Shown here: in pieces, positions 38,501 through 47,903 of the stretch
Numbering within the stretch: the first letter of the stretch is position 1
Layout: each line of letters begins with the position of its first letter
Origin: Arbacia lixula
Lineage: Eukaryota > Echinodermata > Echinoidea > Arbacioida > Arbaciidae
Assembly (NCBI GenBank): GCA_963669155.1
Contig: OZ022593.1
Span: 9,735,772 to 9,799,771, forward strand
Reading direction: 5' to 3'
Length of the DNA stretch: 64,000 nucleotides
Position numbers and translations under genes: made by a program
The notes under the pieces: generated by a model
The model's input: the letters and a program-made list of their open reading frames with translations, nothing else
Told to the model about the DNA's origin: nothing
Databases searched by the model: none

Positions 38501-39035
38501 GTTGGTTTTAAAAGGCCTGACAGGCTATCAATTGCTTATAATTTACATGAGAGCGAAGGACATAATTTGATTAAATTTTATTTTCTATTTGAAGCCTTAC
38601 ACAGTTATTTCCTATCAGAAAAGAGCCCCAAAATGCATTTTTTTGGCTATTGAAAATGTACAAAATGATAATGGCTAAAATTGTCAATTTTGACAGAGCA
38701 TCATGTCTGGAAATCAAATAACAACTTAGGCGTTTTCATTAAGCAGTCTGTTTTTAACTTGTATGTGTGAATCTTTTCTCCTTCTTGCACAGACCACGCC
38801 CCCTGACTACCATGTGGAGAAACTGACGGTCCCCGTCGCGCTCTTCTGGGGGGCTAACGACAACCTCGCTGACCCAACCGACGTCAAACGTCTCATCCCC
38901 AGAATCCCTCATCTCATCTACAATAGGGAGATCAGCAACTTTGAGCATCTAGACTTCATCTGGGCCTTTGATGCCAGGACGATCCTCTACAATGACGTCC
39001 TTAGTATACTCCGTGGGACGATTCCACCCAAGTAG
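26210..39035 (+). CDS. Acid lipase (gastric / lysosomal acid lipase family), 7 coding exons
   Basis: Joining 26210-26581, 29892-30009, 31529-31727, 34473-34722, 35809-36039, 37714-37782 and 38793-39035 gives one open frame of 494 codons (493 residues plus TAG). All six introns are GT-AG and the phases fit. The product should hydrolyse triacylglycerols or cholesteryl esters, outside the cell or in the lysosome. Seen in the protein: a hydrophobic signal peptide (about residues 1-25), a charged region (about 27-115), the family start [12 protein letters not shown] in exon 2, the oxyanion-loop motif FLQHG (170-174), [11 protein letters not shown] in exon 3, the nucleophile elbow GHSQG (Ser261), the acid Asp436 (GANDNLADP) and His465 (NFEHLDFIW). 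An NAS glycosylation sequon lies at the family's usual place in exon 5. Family members are near 400 residues; the excess is N-terminal. Sequence cannot separate gastric-like from lysosomal-like members, so no symbol is given. Confidence 0.93.
27087..27331 (+). mobile_element. tRNA-derived SINE copy (lipase intron 1)
   Basis: Contains a box A-like ggtatagtggtgagagc, a box B-like gggtttgagtgc and a tail block ending ctctcacctcaggtgtag. A second copy in lipase intron 4 (34810-34860 plus 35223-35333) shares the leader cttcaaaagcatgat, the gcactgtggt start and the ctcaggtg end. Internal RNA polymerase III boxes point to a tRNA-related SINE. Confidence 0.6.
27332..27754. mobile_element. TIR-bounded element enclosing an RT fragment (lipase intron 1)
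   Basis: Left end GGGGCCATATTCATGAAAC and right end GTTTCATGAATATGGCCCC are perfect inverted repeats of 19 bases, 423 bases apart. The interior includes the reverse transcriptase fragment on the - strand. It follows a tRNA-type SINE (27087-27331). Confidence 0.65.
27396..27644 (-). pseudogene. Fragment of a non-LTR retrotransposon reverse transcriptase C-terminus
   Basis: The - strand frame reads [20 protein letters not shown] and [12 protein letters not shown], then [20 protein letters not shown] and [10 protein letters not shown]. This order (RxRFAGHC...VVSD..W, then a YIDVI...D segment and an LPNLM-type DRD end) is the tail that follows the reverse transcriptase in many invertebrate LINE polyproteins, recalled and not searched. 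Only about 80 residues remain, with no polymerase motifs, so it is a dead fragment. It lies between short terminal inverted repeats (27332-27754) in lipase intron 1. Confidence 0.5.
28917..29005 (+). repeat. Dispersed 90-base TTAA repeat (lipase intron 1)
   Basis: TTAACTCTTTATGTGCCATT ... CTTGTCTGGAACACAAAGGATTAA read in two parts. Both TTAA ends are present. Confidence 0.7.
29078..29258. repeat. CCTGTCTATA-type repeat (lipase intron 1)
   Basis: Opens caaacctgtcttagtgacca and closes gacaggtttcattgtac (inverted ends). Inside, cacctgtctata(a)cagcca recurs three to four times. A similar repeat is common in marine invertebrate genomes as I recall. Confidence 0.55.
29267..29537. repeat. (GATA/GGAT)n microsatellite (lipase intron 1)
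   Basis: ctagctagctagctagc, then about 200 bases of gatagata mixed with ggatggat. Confidence 0.9.
29892..30009 (+). CDS. Lipase coding exon 2
   Basis: Acceptor cttcctctcttag, donor ACAG|GTGTGTG, ending in phase 1. It encodes 39 residues plus one base and carries the family N-terminal signature [18 protein letters not shown] and the strand [14 protein letters not shown] includes a possible N-glycosylation sequon. A 76-base tandem array begins ten bases after the exon, in intron 2. Confidence 0.9.
30019..30356. repeat. Tandem array, 72-76 base unit with TTAA junctions (lipase intron 2)
   Basis: Junctions at 30019, 30095 (TTAT), 30171, 30243 and 30319 give periods of 76, 76, 72 and 76. Units begin CCCTCTCAGTACCAAGCACT and end TATGGGACTGAGTGGG. 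The ends form an imperfect inverted repeat (10 of 13). The array starts ten bases after exon 2. Confidence 0.85.
31009..31373. mobile_element. Palindromic TTAA MITE, copy A (lipase intron 2)
   Basis: TTAA-AGGGAATATATTGTACTGGG ... CCCAGTACAATATATTCCCT-TTAA, 365 bases. Left and right halves are inverted copies over almost their whole length, centred on tttgggccgaacattttg near 31190. The ends fit the T2/Kolobok-type TTAAAGGRR pattern. Confidence 0.88.
31529..31727 (+). CDS. Lipase coding exon 3: oxyanion loop and NSRGN motif
   Basis: The acceptor is tgatcatcaag; the first two bases complete Gly164 and the donor is AG|GTATGT (phase 2). It encodes [18 protein letters not shown], where the His-Gly pair after the strand belongs to the oxyanion region, and [18 protein letters not shown], a near-invariant block of acid lipases. 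It is preceded in intron 2 by a 365-base palindromic MITE (31009-31373). Confidence 0.93.
32690..32836. mobile_element. Small inverted-repeat element (GGTAACTACCATGG family), lipase intron 3
   Basis: Contains atcaatggtaactaccatgg, a central cttgacagccaatg block and inverted ends cctgtttcataaaactta / ttagttttatgcaacaggg. Four copies occur in the window. Confidence 0.65.
33592..33682 (+). repeat. Dispersed 90-base TTAA repeat (lipase intron 3)
   Basis: TTAACTACTTATGCCCCAAT ... ctggtatacaagggaTTAA. Both ends are present, but the interior is diverged. Confidence 0.5.
34473..34722 (+). CDS. Lipase coding exon 4: catalytic serine
   Basis: The acceptor is gtcatgatcaag; the first base completes Ser230 and the donor is GCG|GTGAGC (phase 0). 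It encodes [13 protein letters not shown] followed by [14 protein letters not shown], in which Ser261 is the nucleophile, then [17 protein letters not shown], the conserved strand after the elbow. Codons are more GC-rich than the AT-rich introns, as expected for real coding sequence. Confidence 0.95.
34810..35333 (+). mobile_element. Second SINE copy, split by a palindromic MITE (lipase intron 4)
   Basis: 34810-34860 matches the leader of the intron 1 SINE and 35223-35333 matches its body (gcactgtggtcagagagatcctgggttcaagc in two parts: box A-like, then box B-like gggttcaagc). The palindromic element 34861-35218 sits between them at a TTAA. Its 3' side at 35330-35333 is another TTAA, where a further element begins. 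Confidence 0.6.
34861..35218. mobile_element. Palindromic TTAA MITE, copy B (inside a SINE)
   Basis: Starts after TTAA with AGAGCATTTACTGTACTGGG and ends TACAGTATATTCCCT before TTAA. The two halves are near-complete inverted repeats around a centre near 35042. The matching unoccupied SINE at 27121-27145 has a single TTAA at the same point, so TTAA is the duplicated target. Confidence 0.85.
35334..35760. mobile_element. TTAA element, 5' part (lipase intron 4)
   Basis: Begins TTAA-AGGGATAGTTCACCCTGAAA, the same kind of end as 10426 and 59086. It shares a segment with 59086 (tgtgacgt...gtgctctcc / gtgctcttcc). No matching right end is seen before exon 5, so its right limit is approximate. Confidence 0.5.
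35809..36039 (+). CDS. Lipase coding exon 5: cap/lid region
   Basis: Acceptor cacctctttggttcag, donor CAG|GTAACT, exactly 77 codons in phase 0. It includes [17 protein letters not shown], the cysteines of AQTVC and [24 protein letters not shown] (NAS sequon) and the family block [15 protein letters not shown]. By analogy with the human enzymes this part forms the cap over the active site. Confidence 0.94.
36242..36625. repeat. Dispersed repeat, copy 1 (lipase intron 5)
   Basis: About 380 bases that align with 41935-42303: shared blocks include atatcactgc(a/g)cgtggc, taaagtggtgaac, atttgctactatact, gaactttcttgac / gaacattcttgac and gtatacaggtcaacaa. No recognised ends. Its short ORF does not survive in copy 2, so it is treated as non-coding. 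Confidence 0.65.
37714..37782 (+). CDS. Lipase coding exon 6
   Basis: A short 23-codon exon between acceptor gttaatgcatag and donor TCG|GTGAGT, phase 0 on both sides. It encodes [20 protein letters not shown], matching the segment after HWTQAV in vertebrate lipases (…FQAFDWGS…N…YN). Its position and phase are fixed by the neighbouring exons, although on its own it would be hard to recognise. Confidence 0.88.
37800..37943. mobile_element. GGTAACTACCATGG-family element, lipase intron 6
   Basis: Starts 18 bases after exon 6. Shares acggtaactaccatggtaa, gcttgacagccaatc and the end catcaatggtaagttttatg with 32690-32836. The left terminus is eroded. Confidence 0.6.
37985..38095 (+). repeat. Two-copy tandem duplication, 54-base period (lipase intron 6)
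   Basis: gaaaagttggtgaaacaaac followed by tggtataaaactggaaaaac and ttgatgtgctat occurs twice, with essentially one difference. Recent duplication. Confidence 0.8.
38178..38334. mobile_element. Small inverted-repeat element (lipase intron 6)
   Basis: Left ggctgtagagtgcatgtgca and right ccatgtactccacagcc are inverted. It directly abuts the element at 38331. Confidence 0.4.
38331..38530. mobile_element. GCTTCCAGGCTG-family element, lipase intron 6
   Basis: Left tagcctggcttccaggctg, right gcctgacaggctatc. It contains gattagtctactgcagccag, as does the copy at 9786-9992. Confidence 0.6.
38793..39035 (+). CDS. Lipase coding exon 7: catalytic Asp and His, stop
   Basis: Acceptor tccttcttgcacag; ends with TAG at 39033-39035. 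It encodes [18 protein letters not shown], then [15 protein letters not shown] with the triad aspartate (436), and [13 protein letters not shown] with the triad histidine (465), followed by the short tail [17 protein letters not shown]. There is no extra C-terminal domain. No clear AATAAA was noticed in the next 500 bases, so the end of the 3' UTR is not placed. Confidence 0.95.
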   Translation, partial: TTPPDYHVEKLTVPVALFWGANDNLADPTDVKRLIPRIPHLIYNREISNFEHLDFIWAFDARTILYNDVLSILRGTIPPK

Positions 39036-39338
39036 TCTCGTAGCAAGTAGCTAGTACTATTGGGCTGTTTCATCAGTATGAAGTAGCCAAATAGCTACGT
39101 ATTAGGTTAAGATATCTTCCACCCAAATCTTGGGTTAGATGGCAGCATTGACAATCTGTCATAGAAAGTGTATCACGGGTAAATATATTTTTGTACACCC
39201 TCTGTATGAATATGCTTTTCTATTGAATAATGCAGAAATATACCTGGTGTATCATTAGCTATGGCGCGACATTACTCAGCATGTCTGTTTGTAATGTGTA
39301 ATTCTGTCATTAAGCATATCATCATCTGTAGAGGATAT

Positions 39339-39605
39339 TTCATTGATTGAATCGTAGGCAAGAGATATCAAAGATCTGGGTTAAGATAATGGGAAGAAGT
39401 GGTAATGATTATGGGCTGCAATTAGGTCTGGATTTTATTTGATTTCAACAATTTCATCATTATGAGATGAGTTCATTGATTGAATCTTAGGCAAGAGATG
39501 TCAAAGATCTGGGTTGAGATAAGGAGTAGAAGTGTTAATGATTATGGGCCGCAATGAGGTCTGGATTTTATTTGATTTCAACAATTTCATCATTATGAGA
39601 TGATT
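39339..39605 (+). repeat. Two-copy tandem duplication, 133-base period, downstream of the lipase stop
   Basis: 39339-39471 and 39472-39605 share ttcattgattgaatc, aagagat(a/g)tcaaagatctg and tgatttcaacaatttcatc. About 90 percent alike by eye. It lies 300 bases past the lipase stop and may be in its 3' UTR. Confidence 0.8.
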
Positions 39606-40579
39606 CCTTCGATGTTCCTGAAACTAAACAAGAGTGGGACCTCTGGTCATGGCAGTATGACACCGAATCATGACAAGTCCAGAACATTTACCTACTTTTC
39701 TTCCTTACATCTAATCATGTTAACTGGTAAACACTAATGTCAAGGAAAAACATCTATTGAGTAGTTGATTTTCTAGGGATAGAACATGCAACTTACACTG
39801 TGAACATGTATAAAGGATTCTACCAATGTGTTTGTGCAGGAGGGGGGGGGGGGGCAAAATAGTTGTCTGTACTTAGCTTGATTTTCTCTAGTTAGTTAAG
39901 ATGTCTGCATCATCTACACCAAAGTGCCAATCAAATTCATGCCTGCATGTAATGTTTCTTCTTACAAATGATGGCCTACTATGCTTCCATTTGTGTTCAC
40001 TTTTTCTACTGATATTTCTCTTTTTGAGCAATATCAAAGGTAACATCTTTCATGGTATTTTCCTGTTTTTTATCGTGCAAATGATGGTTAAGTGGACTTC
40101 CTCTTACTGTTATTAGCTCAGATGGTTCTTAAGCATATGACTGTGTCCATTGCCCATCTGCATGTACAGTACTTAATTTACACTCCAAAAATGATGAATG
40201 CTCAAAACTGCTCACTCTACAATCAACTTGTACACAGGGTTTCAAAATGTTTTTTTTTTAGCAGTGCTATATTTGAGGCCAGCTATGGGGTGATGAAACT
40301 GTGACGGCTGGTTCAAGACGGAGACCTAGAGCAAATGGGGGAGGAGTTGGAGACTGAGTATTGACAAGTTTCTAGTAATGTTAGTCCGTCATTTTTGCAG
40401 TGGACATCAAAAATGATGAAGTCTCACAAAAAAATGCATGTCGGAACATCTCTGCGGAAGAGGAAAACATTTTCATTCTTGCACGTTTCCATGGTGAGAA
40501 TACAAGACGGGATGTTTGTAGTAACGCTGTGTTCATTTCATGGCGTTGCTATGAACATTTCTTATACAGGATATAGATT

Positions 40580-41170
40580 GGGCTTGGTATTAGCCCTGAA
40601 TGTGATGAACAGGATATTGGGATTGATAAGGATACTAAAAGGGTGGATAAAAGTTCAAAAGGAACTTAAGAGTTTGATAGAAGGTAAAGAGCTCAATAGG
40701 AGGGTATGAGAACAATATAGGGATAATCCTGGGGTAGTGTAATAAGGATTATTGGATGTAGTTAACCAATAGTAAGATGGGAGTTCCATGTTAGTGTATG
40801 AGTTTAGGGGATGAGCACAGTACGTGGGTAATAGTACAGCAAAGTAAAGAGTATGATTATAGAACGCAGTAGAAGACAGTAGACGGGTAAGGATTCAATA
40901 GGTGGATCAGAATTCAATAGGAGGTTAGGGGTACAATATGAGGACAATTGTATAAAAAGAAAATAAGAGTATAATTGAAAAGTGCAGTAGAACAGTAGAA
41001 AATAAAGAGTTCAGTAGGAGGTTAAGAGCACAATACGAGGGTAAAAGTACAATGAAAATATGAGAGTGTAATTAAAGAACACAGTAGAAGACAGTGGATG
41101 AGTGTCCAATAGCGTATGAGTTCAATAGGAGGGTAAGGGACCAAGAGGAGAATATGCGTACAAATCAAAA
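40580..41170. repeat. Degenerate AG-rich tandem repeat
   Basis: Irregular repetition of agt(t/a)caataggaggrtaag and acagtagaagacagt-like phrases. Open frames here come from the repeats and are not taken as genes. Confidence 0.45.
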
Positions 41171-41349
41171 GATAATACATGTAAGTAGTACAAAAGGAGC
41201 AGGATGTGACTACAACATATAGGCTGGGCTATTGATTCATGATAAAAGAGTAATTCTTCCTGGCCCTGACAAACTGCAGCTCCCTGGTATTTTGTGATGC
41301 AAAAATGCATCAATAGAGCAAAGCATGATTTTTTTTCATACGCATTACT

Positions 41350-41443
41350 ACTTCATTCTTTGTGTGCCAGAAGCGCATTTTGTGACCAGTAATGCACACG
41401 AATCCCATTTATGCAGCACTGTATCTGATACATGAAGGGTTAA
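41350..41443 (+). repeat. Dispersed 90-base TTAA repeat
   Basis: cttcattctttgtgtgccag ... gatacatgaagggTTAA, with gtaatgcacacgaatcccat inside. The left TTAA has decayed. Confidence 0.6.
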
Positions 41444-41452
41444 TATAGTTCA

Positions 41453-41550
41453 TTAACTCTTAATAGTTAATATGCCACATGCAAATATATTCCCAAGTAA
41501 TACACACTACTGTGATAGATCCACATTTCGCTGGGCTCTGAAAGGGTTAA
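41453..41550 (+). repeat. Dispersed 90-base TTAA repeat, neighbour of the previous one
   Basis: TTAACTCTTAATAGTTAATA ... gggctctgaaagggTTAA. It lies nine bases after the preceding copy, so the two form a loose head-to-tail pair. Confidence 0.55.
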
Positions 41551-41934
41551 AGGAAGATTACTTCTTTTTAATCCCAGGATATGGTGTAATGAATATCAAA
41601 TTGAGAGCTGTAAGAAAGAACTCACATATCTCGCACTTCCTTTCACATATTTTCAGATGTTTCATCTGCCTCTATCAAATTACAGTGCTTTTAAAAAAGT
41701 GGGAACGATTATGGTAACAGAGGTGTTTTTTTTTTTTTTGAGGGGGGGGGGGAGGAAATGTGCAAAGAAGCCAAATTTGTTATTGTTTCACCAAACTAAA
41801 ACTAAAAGTTATCTGTTGATGATTCATGTGGGGGTGGGCCATCCCCATTTTTGTTGAATGTCCTCTTTGATGTGAGTTCAAATGTGGATGTCATGCCATA
41901 GTATGGAGACAGCACTATCATTCTATCAAATCTT

Positions 41935-42303
41935 TTTCTCGATATTGCAAATAATTGTAAAATATCACTGCGCGTGGCGCTCTAACACTTTTCAGAGATT
42001 TGATGTATAAAGTGGTGAACTGGGCACTTCCGCTTATATCAGTAGGTCAGCGCTAAAGATGGCAATATTCCCGGTAACCCACTTTCCCACAGAAATTTGT
42101 CCTATATTTGCTACTATACTGTAAGATGGAAAGTTTGTTTGGCATGTTTCAGAGGATTACTATAGTAGAACTCAGAACATTCTTGACTTAAAAAGGGGCT
42201 CCTTGTACCAAAGCAAAAGCACTGTGTGCTGGGCTAAAAGGCCAGAGTATACAGGTCAACAAGTTGAAAAGCTGATGGCGTCTCGTGTGGCTATATTTTA
42301 TAG
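41935..42303. repeat. Dispersed repeat, copy 2
   Basis: Homologue of 36242-36625 in the same orientation, about 5.7 kb downstream; both copies start with a gatat(c/t)gcaaata block. It ends where the palindromic MITE copy C begins. Confidence 0.65.
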
Positions 42304-42307
42304 TTAA

Positions 42308-42672
42308 AGGGCACATACTGTACTGGGAAGGCAAAAAAGCCTTCAAAAGGTAATTGTTAGCAATCTTCTTGCCAATGGTCTTAAATTCATATATTATCCA
42401 TTTTAGAAACTTGCTGAAAGTGATTTGCCCTCAAATGATCCACATTTGGAGTTATTAGTGATTAAATCACAAATCCTCAAAATGTTCGGCCCGAACATTT
42501 TAAAGATTTCACTAATGATCATTAATTACTCCAAATATGGATCATTTGAGGGCAAATAACTTCCTGCAAGTTTCTAAAATGGACAATAAATGAATTTAAG
42601 ACCATTGGCAAGAAGATTGTTCACGATCACCTTTTGAAGGCATTTTTGTCTTCCCAGTAGAGTATATCCCCT
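42308..42672. mobile_element. Palindromic TTAA MITE, copy C
   Basis: TTAA-AGGGCACATACTGTACTGGG ... TAGAGTATATCCCCT-TTAA, 365 bases, same family as copies A and B. It directly abuts the end of a dispersed repeat (41935-42303). Confidence 0.85.
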
Positions 42673-42890
42673 TTAATGGCGATCTAGAATTGTGATTTTG
42701 TGTAATACTGTATTGGATTCTTCAATTAAATTAATAATGTTATTAATGTGATTGTATGCCAATGACCACCCATATATTATATGATGGGTAGAGGTATAAG
42801 GTACTGTACTTCAATCAGATATTTCCAGTTCCACTTATTGCGTGCTATTGCTACACATTTTGTATTTACATACGAACATACAAGCAAACA

Positions 42891-42962
42891 TACGTACATA
42901 CATACATACATACATACATACGCACATACATACATACACACATACATACATACATACATCCA
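42891..42962. repeat. (CATA)n microsatellite
   Basis: Repeats of catacatacata with a few changes. Confidence 0.9.
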
Positions 42963-43550
42963 TCAAATCTAGTGAAAGGAAGGACATGTACTAAGGTACC
43001 CACTTCTCAGCATTATGATATGGTACTTTTATAGTATATTTGTGTACAGGTATGTCTGTTTTTTATATTTGGAGGGAGGGTACAAAAACCCCCACAATTT
43101 TTCATGCAATATAACCTCAGGAAAAATGAGAAAAAAATAAGTATTATGTGTCAACTTAATTTTATACATCCTACAGAGGTTGTTTAGTTTGAATTATTGT
43201 TGTCAAAGTGTGATGTATATCATGCAGCTGTGATAACTTAAATCATACAAAAATGTTCTTTGGACGAAAAAGTGTATTATATGCTTGAACATTTCCTCTG
43301 TGTATATAACTTTCTACAACCTATTTTCTATATACATATTGACTGTCTATATCTTTGTTAACTTGAAGATAAGACATTGATGAGAAGCTAAGGTATTTGT
43401 AAATCGAATGTTTTGATTTTTATTTGGTTTGGATGTAGTGAATATATCTGACTATAAGACATTCAAATAAGGAGTGTAATGATGTTGTGCAATACGAAAA
43501 TTGAAGACTTTCTTCCCCTTTATTTTCATTAATTTTGTATTCTGTGATAA

Positions 43551-43630
43551 TTAACTTTTTGTGTGCTAGGTGTGAATTTTGTCACATGATTCCAATTGAG
43601 CAGCAATGTATCTGGAACATGAAAGATTCA
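43551..43630 (+). repeat. Dispersed 90-base TTAA repeat, diverged
   Basis: TTAACTTTTTGTGTGCTAGG ... agcaatgtatctggaacatg. The right TTAA is lost. Confidence 0.45.
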
Positions 43631-44164
43631 AGATCGTCTTTGGAGTTGCGTAAGAGGAGAGAATATATTCCTCAATAAGACTGAGGGTTACGGTATCAAA
43701 TAATGGTTAACATTTAATCATGACATGTTCACTGAGACAATTTTTTTTTTTTTTTTATATCTGTGTACTATAGTTATATGCATTATATTTTCATCAAATT
43801 AATGTAAACAGGCCAACGTGCCTTGATTGAATGAGTGCATTTCTCTATCGCTTCCTCGAGACAAATTTATATGAAAGTTGTCATTATGTGTAAATGTTGA
43901 ACAATTCAATCTATGCATCATAAATACTTATGGTGACCAGCAGATTGTGACATTTAACAATAATTATCATATAATTGTATCACTTGTATATTTGTTATAT
44001 TCAATTCTGTTTTATTCTGAGGTTCATCAAAAGAAAGAAATGGAAAATAAAATCACAATTTTGAAGCTCAGAATCAATCTCATTTCCATGTTGACTTCTT
44101 TATTAGGTGTGTTGCAGTCCCTTTGAGTCTGTGTGTTGTCAGCGATGTGGGAGTAAATCCCAGG

Positions 44165-44322
44165 GTCATGTTTCATATAGGTTTTCAATCATAGTAACTC
44201 ACCATCAATGGTAACTACCATGGCAAAAGGGGCAATAATGAGAGCTCATTAGCTGTTGCTATGGTAGTTACTATTGATGGTAAGTTACAATAATTTAAAA
44301 CCTATATACAACACACCCCTGG
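44165..44322. mobile_element. GGTAACTACCATGG-family element
   Basis: Ends gtcatgtttcatataggttt / aacctatatacaacacaccc are inverted; the core has ccatcaatggtaactaccat and its inverted partner tggtagttactattgatgg. Confidence 0.65.
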
Positions 44323-46469
44323 TGTTACAATATCATGGTACATAATAAACATACTCTGTAGCTAGTCTGTGTTGGCAAATCTCAAATGAGAATTATGCCC
44401 TGATAATCCGTTGACTTGGAACGCCCCAGAACAATTAGATGAAGAGATTAGCAACAGTTGTAGATTTTTAAAGACATATCATAAGGAACATAGGAGAATT
44501 ATACCCTTACAATACGTTGACAGAAAAATCCAAACATTTAAGGAAGTTATTTGGGTTTAAAAATCTTAATCACCATTCACTAGCCCTGTAAGTTAGCTCT
44601 TTAAATCGAAGGTAGTCAAGTGATTCACTGGGCACCGACTTGTTTTTGTTAACGCACGGTACACAAGAATAATGACAATTCTATACAGTATGGAATTTGC
44701 CCGCGTAGGTTTGTGATTAGGAATCAGTGTTAATAATCGTGCTTTTCAAACATTCAATTCCTCATCTTATCATGACAAATCTGCATATCGGCGACAATGC
44801 CGAGAGTAAGGTAGGTCTGGAGTAGGAGTATAAAATAACAATGTCTCTGCATTGTGACTCCTGTCATTCTCCTTAGTTATTCATTCCCTTTATGGTGCTG
44901 ATGGCCACATTTTTTTCCATTTCATGTGATTTGATTTTATTCCACATTTATCATTAAAAAAACAGCCCGTACAATGAACAGAATGGATTTGAAATTACGA
45001 CTACAACAACACAACATTAAACATTCACAAAAAAGAGGAGATTTTACTGCATAAAATATGAGAATGTGGAAGTTTACTAAAAAAAACAGGGGCTTATCAA
45101 GGAAAAACCCCATTATATTTACGGTGTAGGGAGGATTGCTGCTGCCATTAGAATTTTAAAATAAAAACATACTGTATGTTATAACCAAAAATGCAATTAA
45201 ATGAAGATGTATGTGCCAGAATGAAGTACCGCCCCCACCTAATAGTTAATGTTAATAGTTGAATGGTTAAATAGTTAATCAAAAATGGTTTTGATAATTA
45301 TTCTGTTATACGAATGATATAATAATGCATTTATGATGTGATGATCAAGCCAAACCATCTTGTAAAAAACACAGAGTCAGTAAAAAGAATGGATCTTTTA
45401 GAGCAGCGTGATAAATGTTACGCTTAGCTATTTGCATAAATTTGCAAATTCACAAAGGAAAAAATAAATAATATGGAAGAATGTGCGGTTCGAAAACTGG
45501 AGAGGGCAGCATACAACTGTCTCTGTCAGAGCCCTTTAGGCTACTGTAATCTTTTGACAATCATTGAATAAGGGGATCTGATTCATATATTTCACAAGTA
45601 CAGATACTTTTCGAAAACCAACATCCTCAAAGTCATGATGTGGTTATTTACTCCTTTGACTTGGATTTCCCTTTTTATTTCCCTTTTCTTATTTAACTGA
45701 AAGGTCGATTCATTTTTATTACATGTACATGTACTAGGAAAGCATGCAGAAATGAGGGAAGCAGCGCTTGATTAAAATTAGATGTGCTTACCGCTCATAG
45801 GACTCTCTCATCTAACGCAAGTAAAATAACCTCTTTCATGTTTTACACGTAGAAGTAATGAAAAAGTGTCAAAAAAATGTAATCTAAAAACTCCTCATGT
45901 AATGACTTAATGTTTTAAATTCCGTATCCTGATAAAGTCACCGTGATTTAAAGATTGCTGGCCTACGAGCAACAAATACTGCGATAATTCAAAGAATCAT
46001 TTTTTATTAAAAGGTAAAATTTCATATAAGTACTTGCTCATAGGCTATGTCAATTATATTGCGGGTATTTTTTGAAGCTAACTTTAATTTTGAATCTTGA
46101 TGTCAATCTGTCAGCCTTCACTGGTTTGACTCTGTTACGTCACTTATGATAAAGCAGGGTATACAATTTGTGAGTGAAAACCAAAATTAAAATGCATACA
46201 TTTTTTGTGTAATGTAATTTAAACAGTGTGAAATGCATAAGGAATCAAGGCTCCTGTTAAGTGATGTGTTGGTAAGAGTGTAATAGAAAATGGTTAAGAG
46301 ATTGTGAGTTTGCAGAAATGTTGATTAATCAGAAGAAAGTGAAGACTTCTTTCAAATTTGTTTCTGAGATATTGCATTGGCAACGTTATTCTATATAGTC
46401 GCAAAATTGTGGACAATTACAATATGACATGCACTATGTACATTGTATGCACGTAGTTCAAACAAGGTG

Positions 46470-46535
46470 TTCTCATGGAAACTCCAAAGCTTGCCCAAGG
46501 TTTCTCTGACGAGCAACAATTTCTCTATGAATTAG
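46470..46535. repeat. Diverged fragment of the 528-base MITE interior
   Basis: ccaaagcttgcccaaggttt then gacgagcaacaattt parallels ccaaagcttgtccgaggttt and atagcaacaactt of the element at 10637. No TIRs are detectable here. Confidence 0.4.
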
Positions 46536-47735
46536 AAGATAATTGTATTGGAAAGTAAACAACGTTTACTTTATCCAATTTTATTCACACTGAAAGCGTG
46601 CGTAGGGTTTTACTGGCAGCACACTTTGAAAAAAAACAATCAACACAGGAAAGTGTGACGTCATATGAGCATGCTGTCAAGACAACTGGTTCGTAAATAC
46701 GTGGGTACAACACACAGCGGTGAGCATAGCGGAGGATCTTATTAGAACTGCCTGAAATAAGCCCACTAGACAATGTCGGACCAGTGTAACTCTTACTTGA
46801 GTAATGTGGTTTATAACCCTCAATATGCATAACAATGGATATGACGACACCATTTCGGTGCTCATATTTTTTTTTTCAATGAAGATTTGTGTTGAATGTT
46901 TTGGAGGTTAAATTTTTGTTTGAACTGCTTTAATTTGGATTCAGCTTTCTTTCAAAAATTATGTATGTCCAATTCTCATTTTTTTTTAAAAAAGGGAATG
47001 TTATTTCAACTTTTACACCCAAGTGTCATGTGCTGCTTTGTCAAATATCTACGCCTGTATTTTTTATGTACACTTCTGTATGTTGCCTGTACGATAATGG
47101 ATCAGTTCAAGATATTAATTTGTTTATGCGCACATCAACCCCACTAGCAAAAATTATAGAAATTTTGAGTTTTGATTTGAGCGAGACAAATAAAGTAGGG
47201 CACTCTTTGATAGGTATTAGGGACCTGTTGTGGAGTACGCATAAAATAGAACCATTTTCAAACTGATCCATTTAGCACCATACTTAACACATCACTGCAC
47301 CATTATGTACACATACACTCATAACACACATGGCAACCACTATTAGTGAGCCAGTCCATTCAACACCACACTACACTTAACTGCACTATCATGTGCACAT
47401 ACACTCAGAACATACATTACAGCCAATCATCAAGGGCCCCGTCTTACAAAGCGTTGTAATTGTTGTGAACCTGTTGATAAATTGCAATTCTTTATACGAC
47501 AGGAACTCCTGATCCATTCAAAAACCAAAATACCCGTTACTGCACCCCATCATGTACAATACACATTAACTTCTAACATACAAAGCAAACACACAACAAT
47601 CAGTGATCCATTAACACCCTTTACTGCAACATGATTGCAACCACTCTTTCACACATACATTGAGAGTATTTCTCATCTTTGTTTAGTCTACATTTTGATG
47701 TGAACACCACATTTGTATGTGCCTGGCATATCAGT

Positions 47736-47903
47736 GGGGTGTTTCACCAAGCTGTTCGTAAGTTACGAACGACTGGTGATCCCTTCTTGTGCTAAATGCG
47801 ATACCACACTTTATTCATTGAGAACCTGATTTAGCACAAGAAGGGATCACCAGTCGTTCGTAAAGTCACTCGTAACTTACGAACAGCTTGGTGAAACACC
47901 CCC
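47736..47903. mobile_element. Foldback MITE (TTCGTAAGTTACGAA type), copy 2
   Basis: Same ends and core as 20525-20702 (GGTGTTTCACCAAGCTG ... ATTTAGCACAAGAAGGGATC), differing by small indels. The left arm lacks the repeated cgactttacgag block found in copy 1. Confidence 0.85.

Larger units (their letters stand above)
42963..46469. other. Intergenic, mostly unique AT-rich sequence
   Basis: Apart from the TTAA repeat at 43551 and the small element at 44165, I see no gene or ordered repeat here. Confidence 0.4.

Noticed and set aside
40395-40709. 104-codon frame, partly over AG-rich repeats
   Set aside because: The second half is degenerate tandem repeat and the first half shows no recognisable feature.
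36242-42303. The two 380-base repeats considered as LTRs of one retrotransposon
   Set aside because: Lipase exons 6 and 7 lie between them, there is no primer-binding site or polyprotein, and they lack LTR-type ends.
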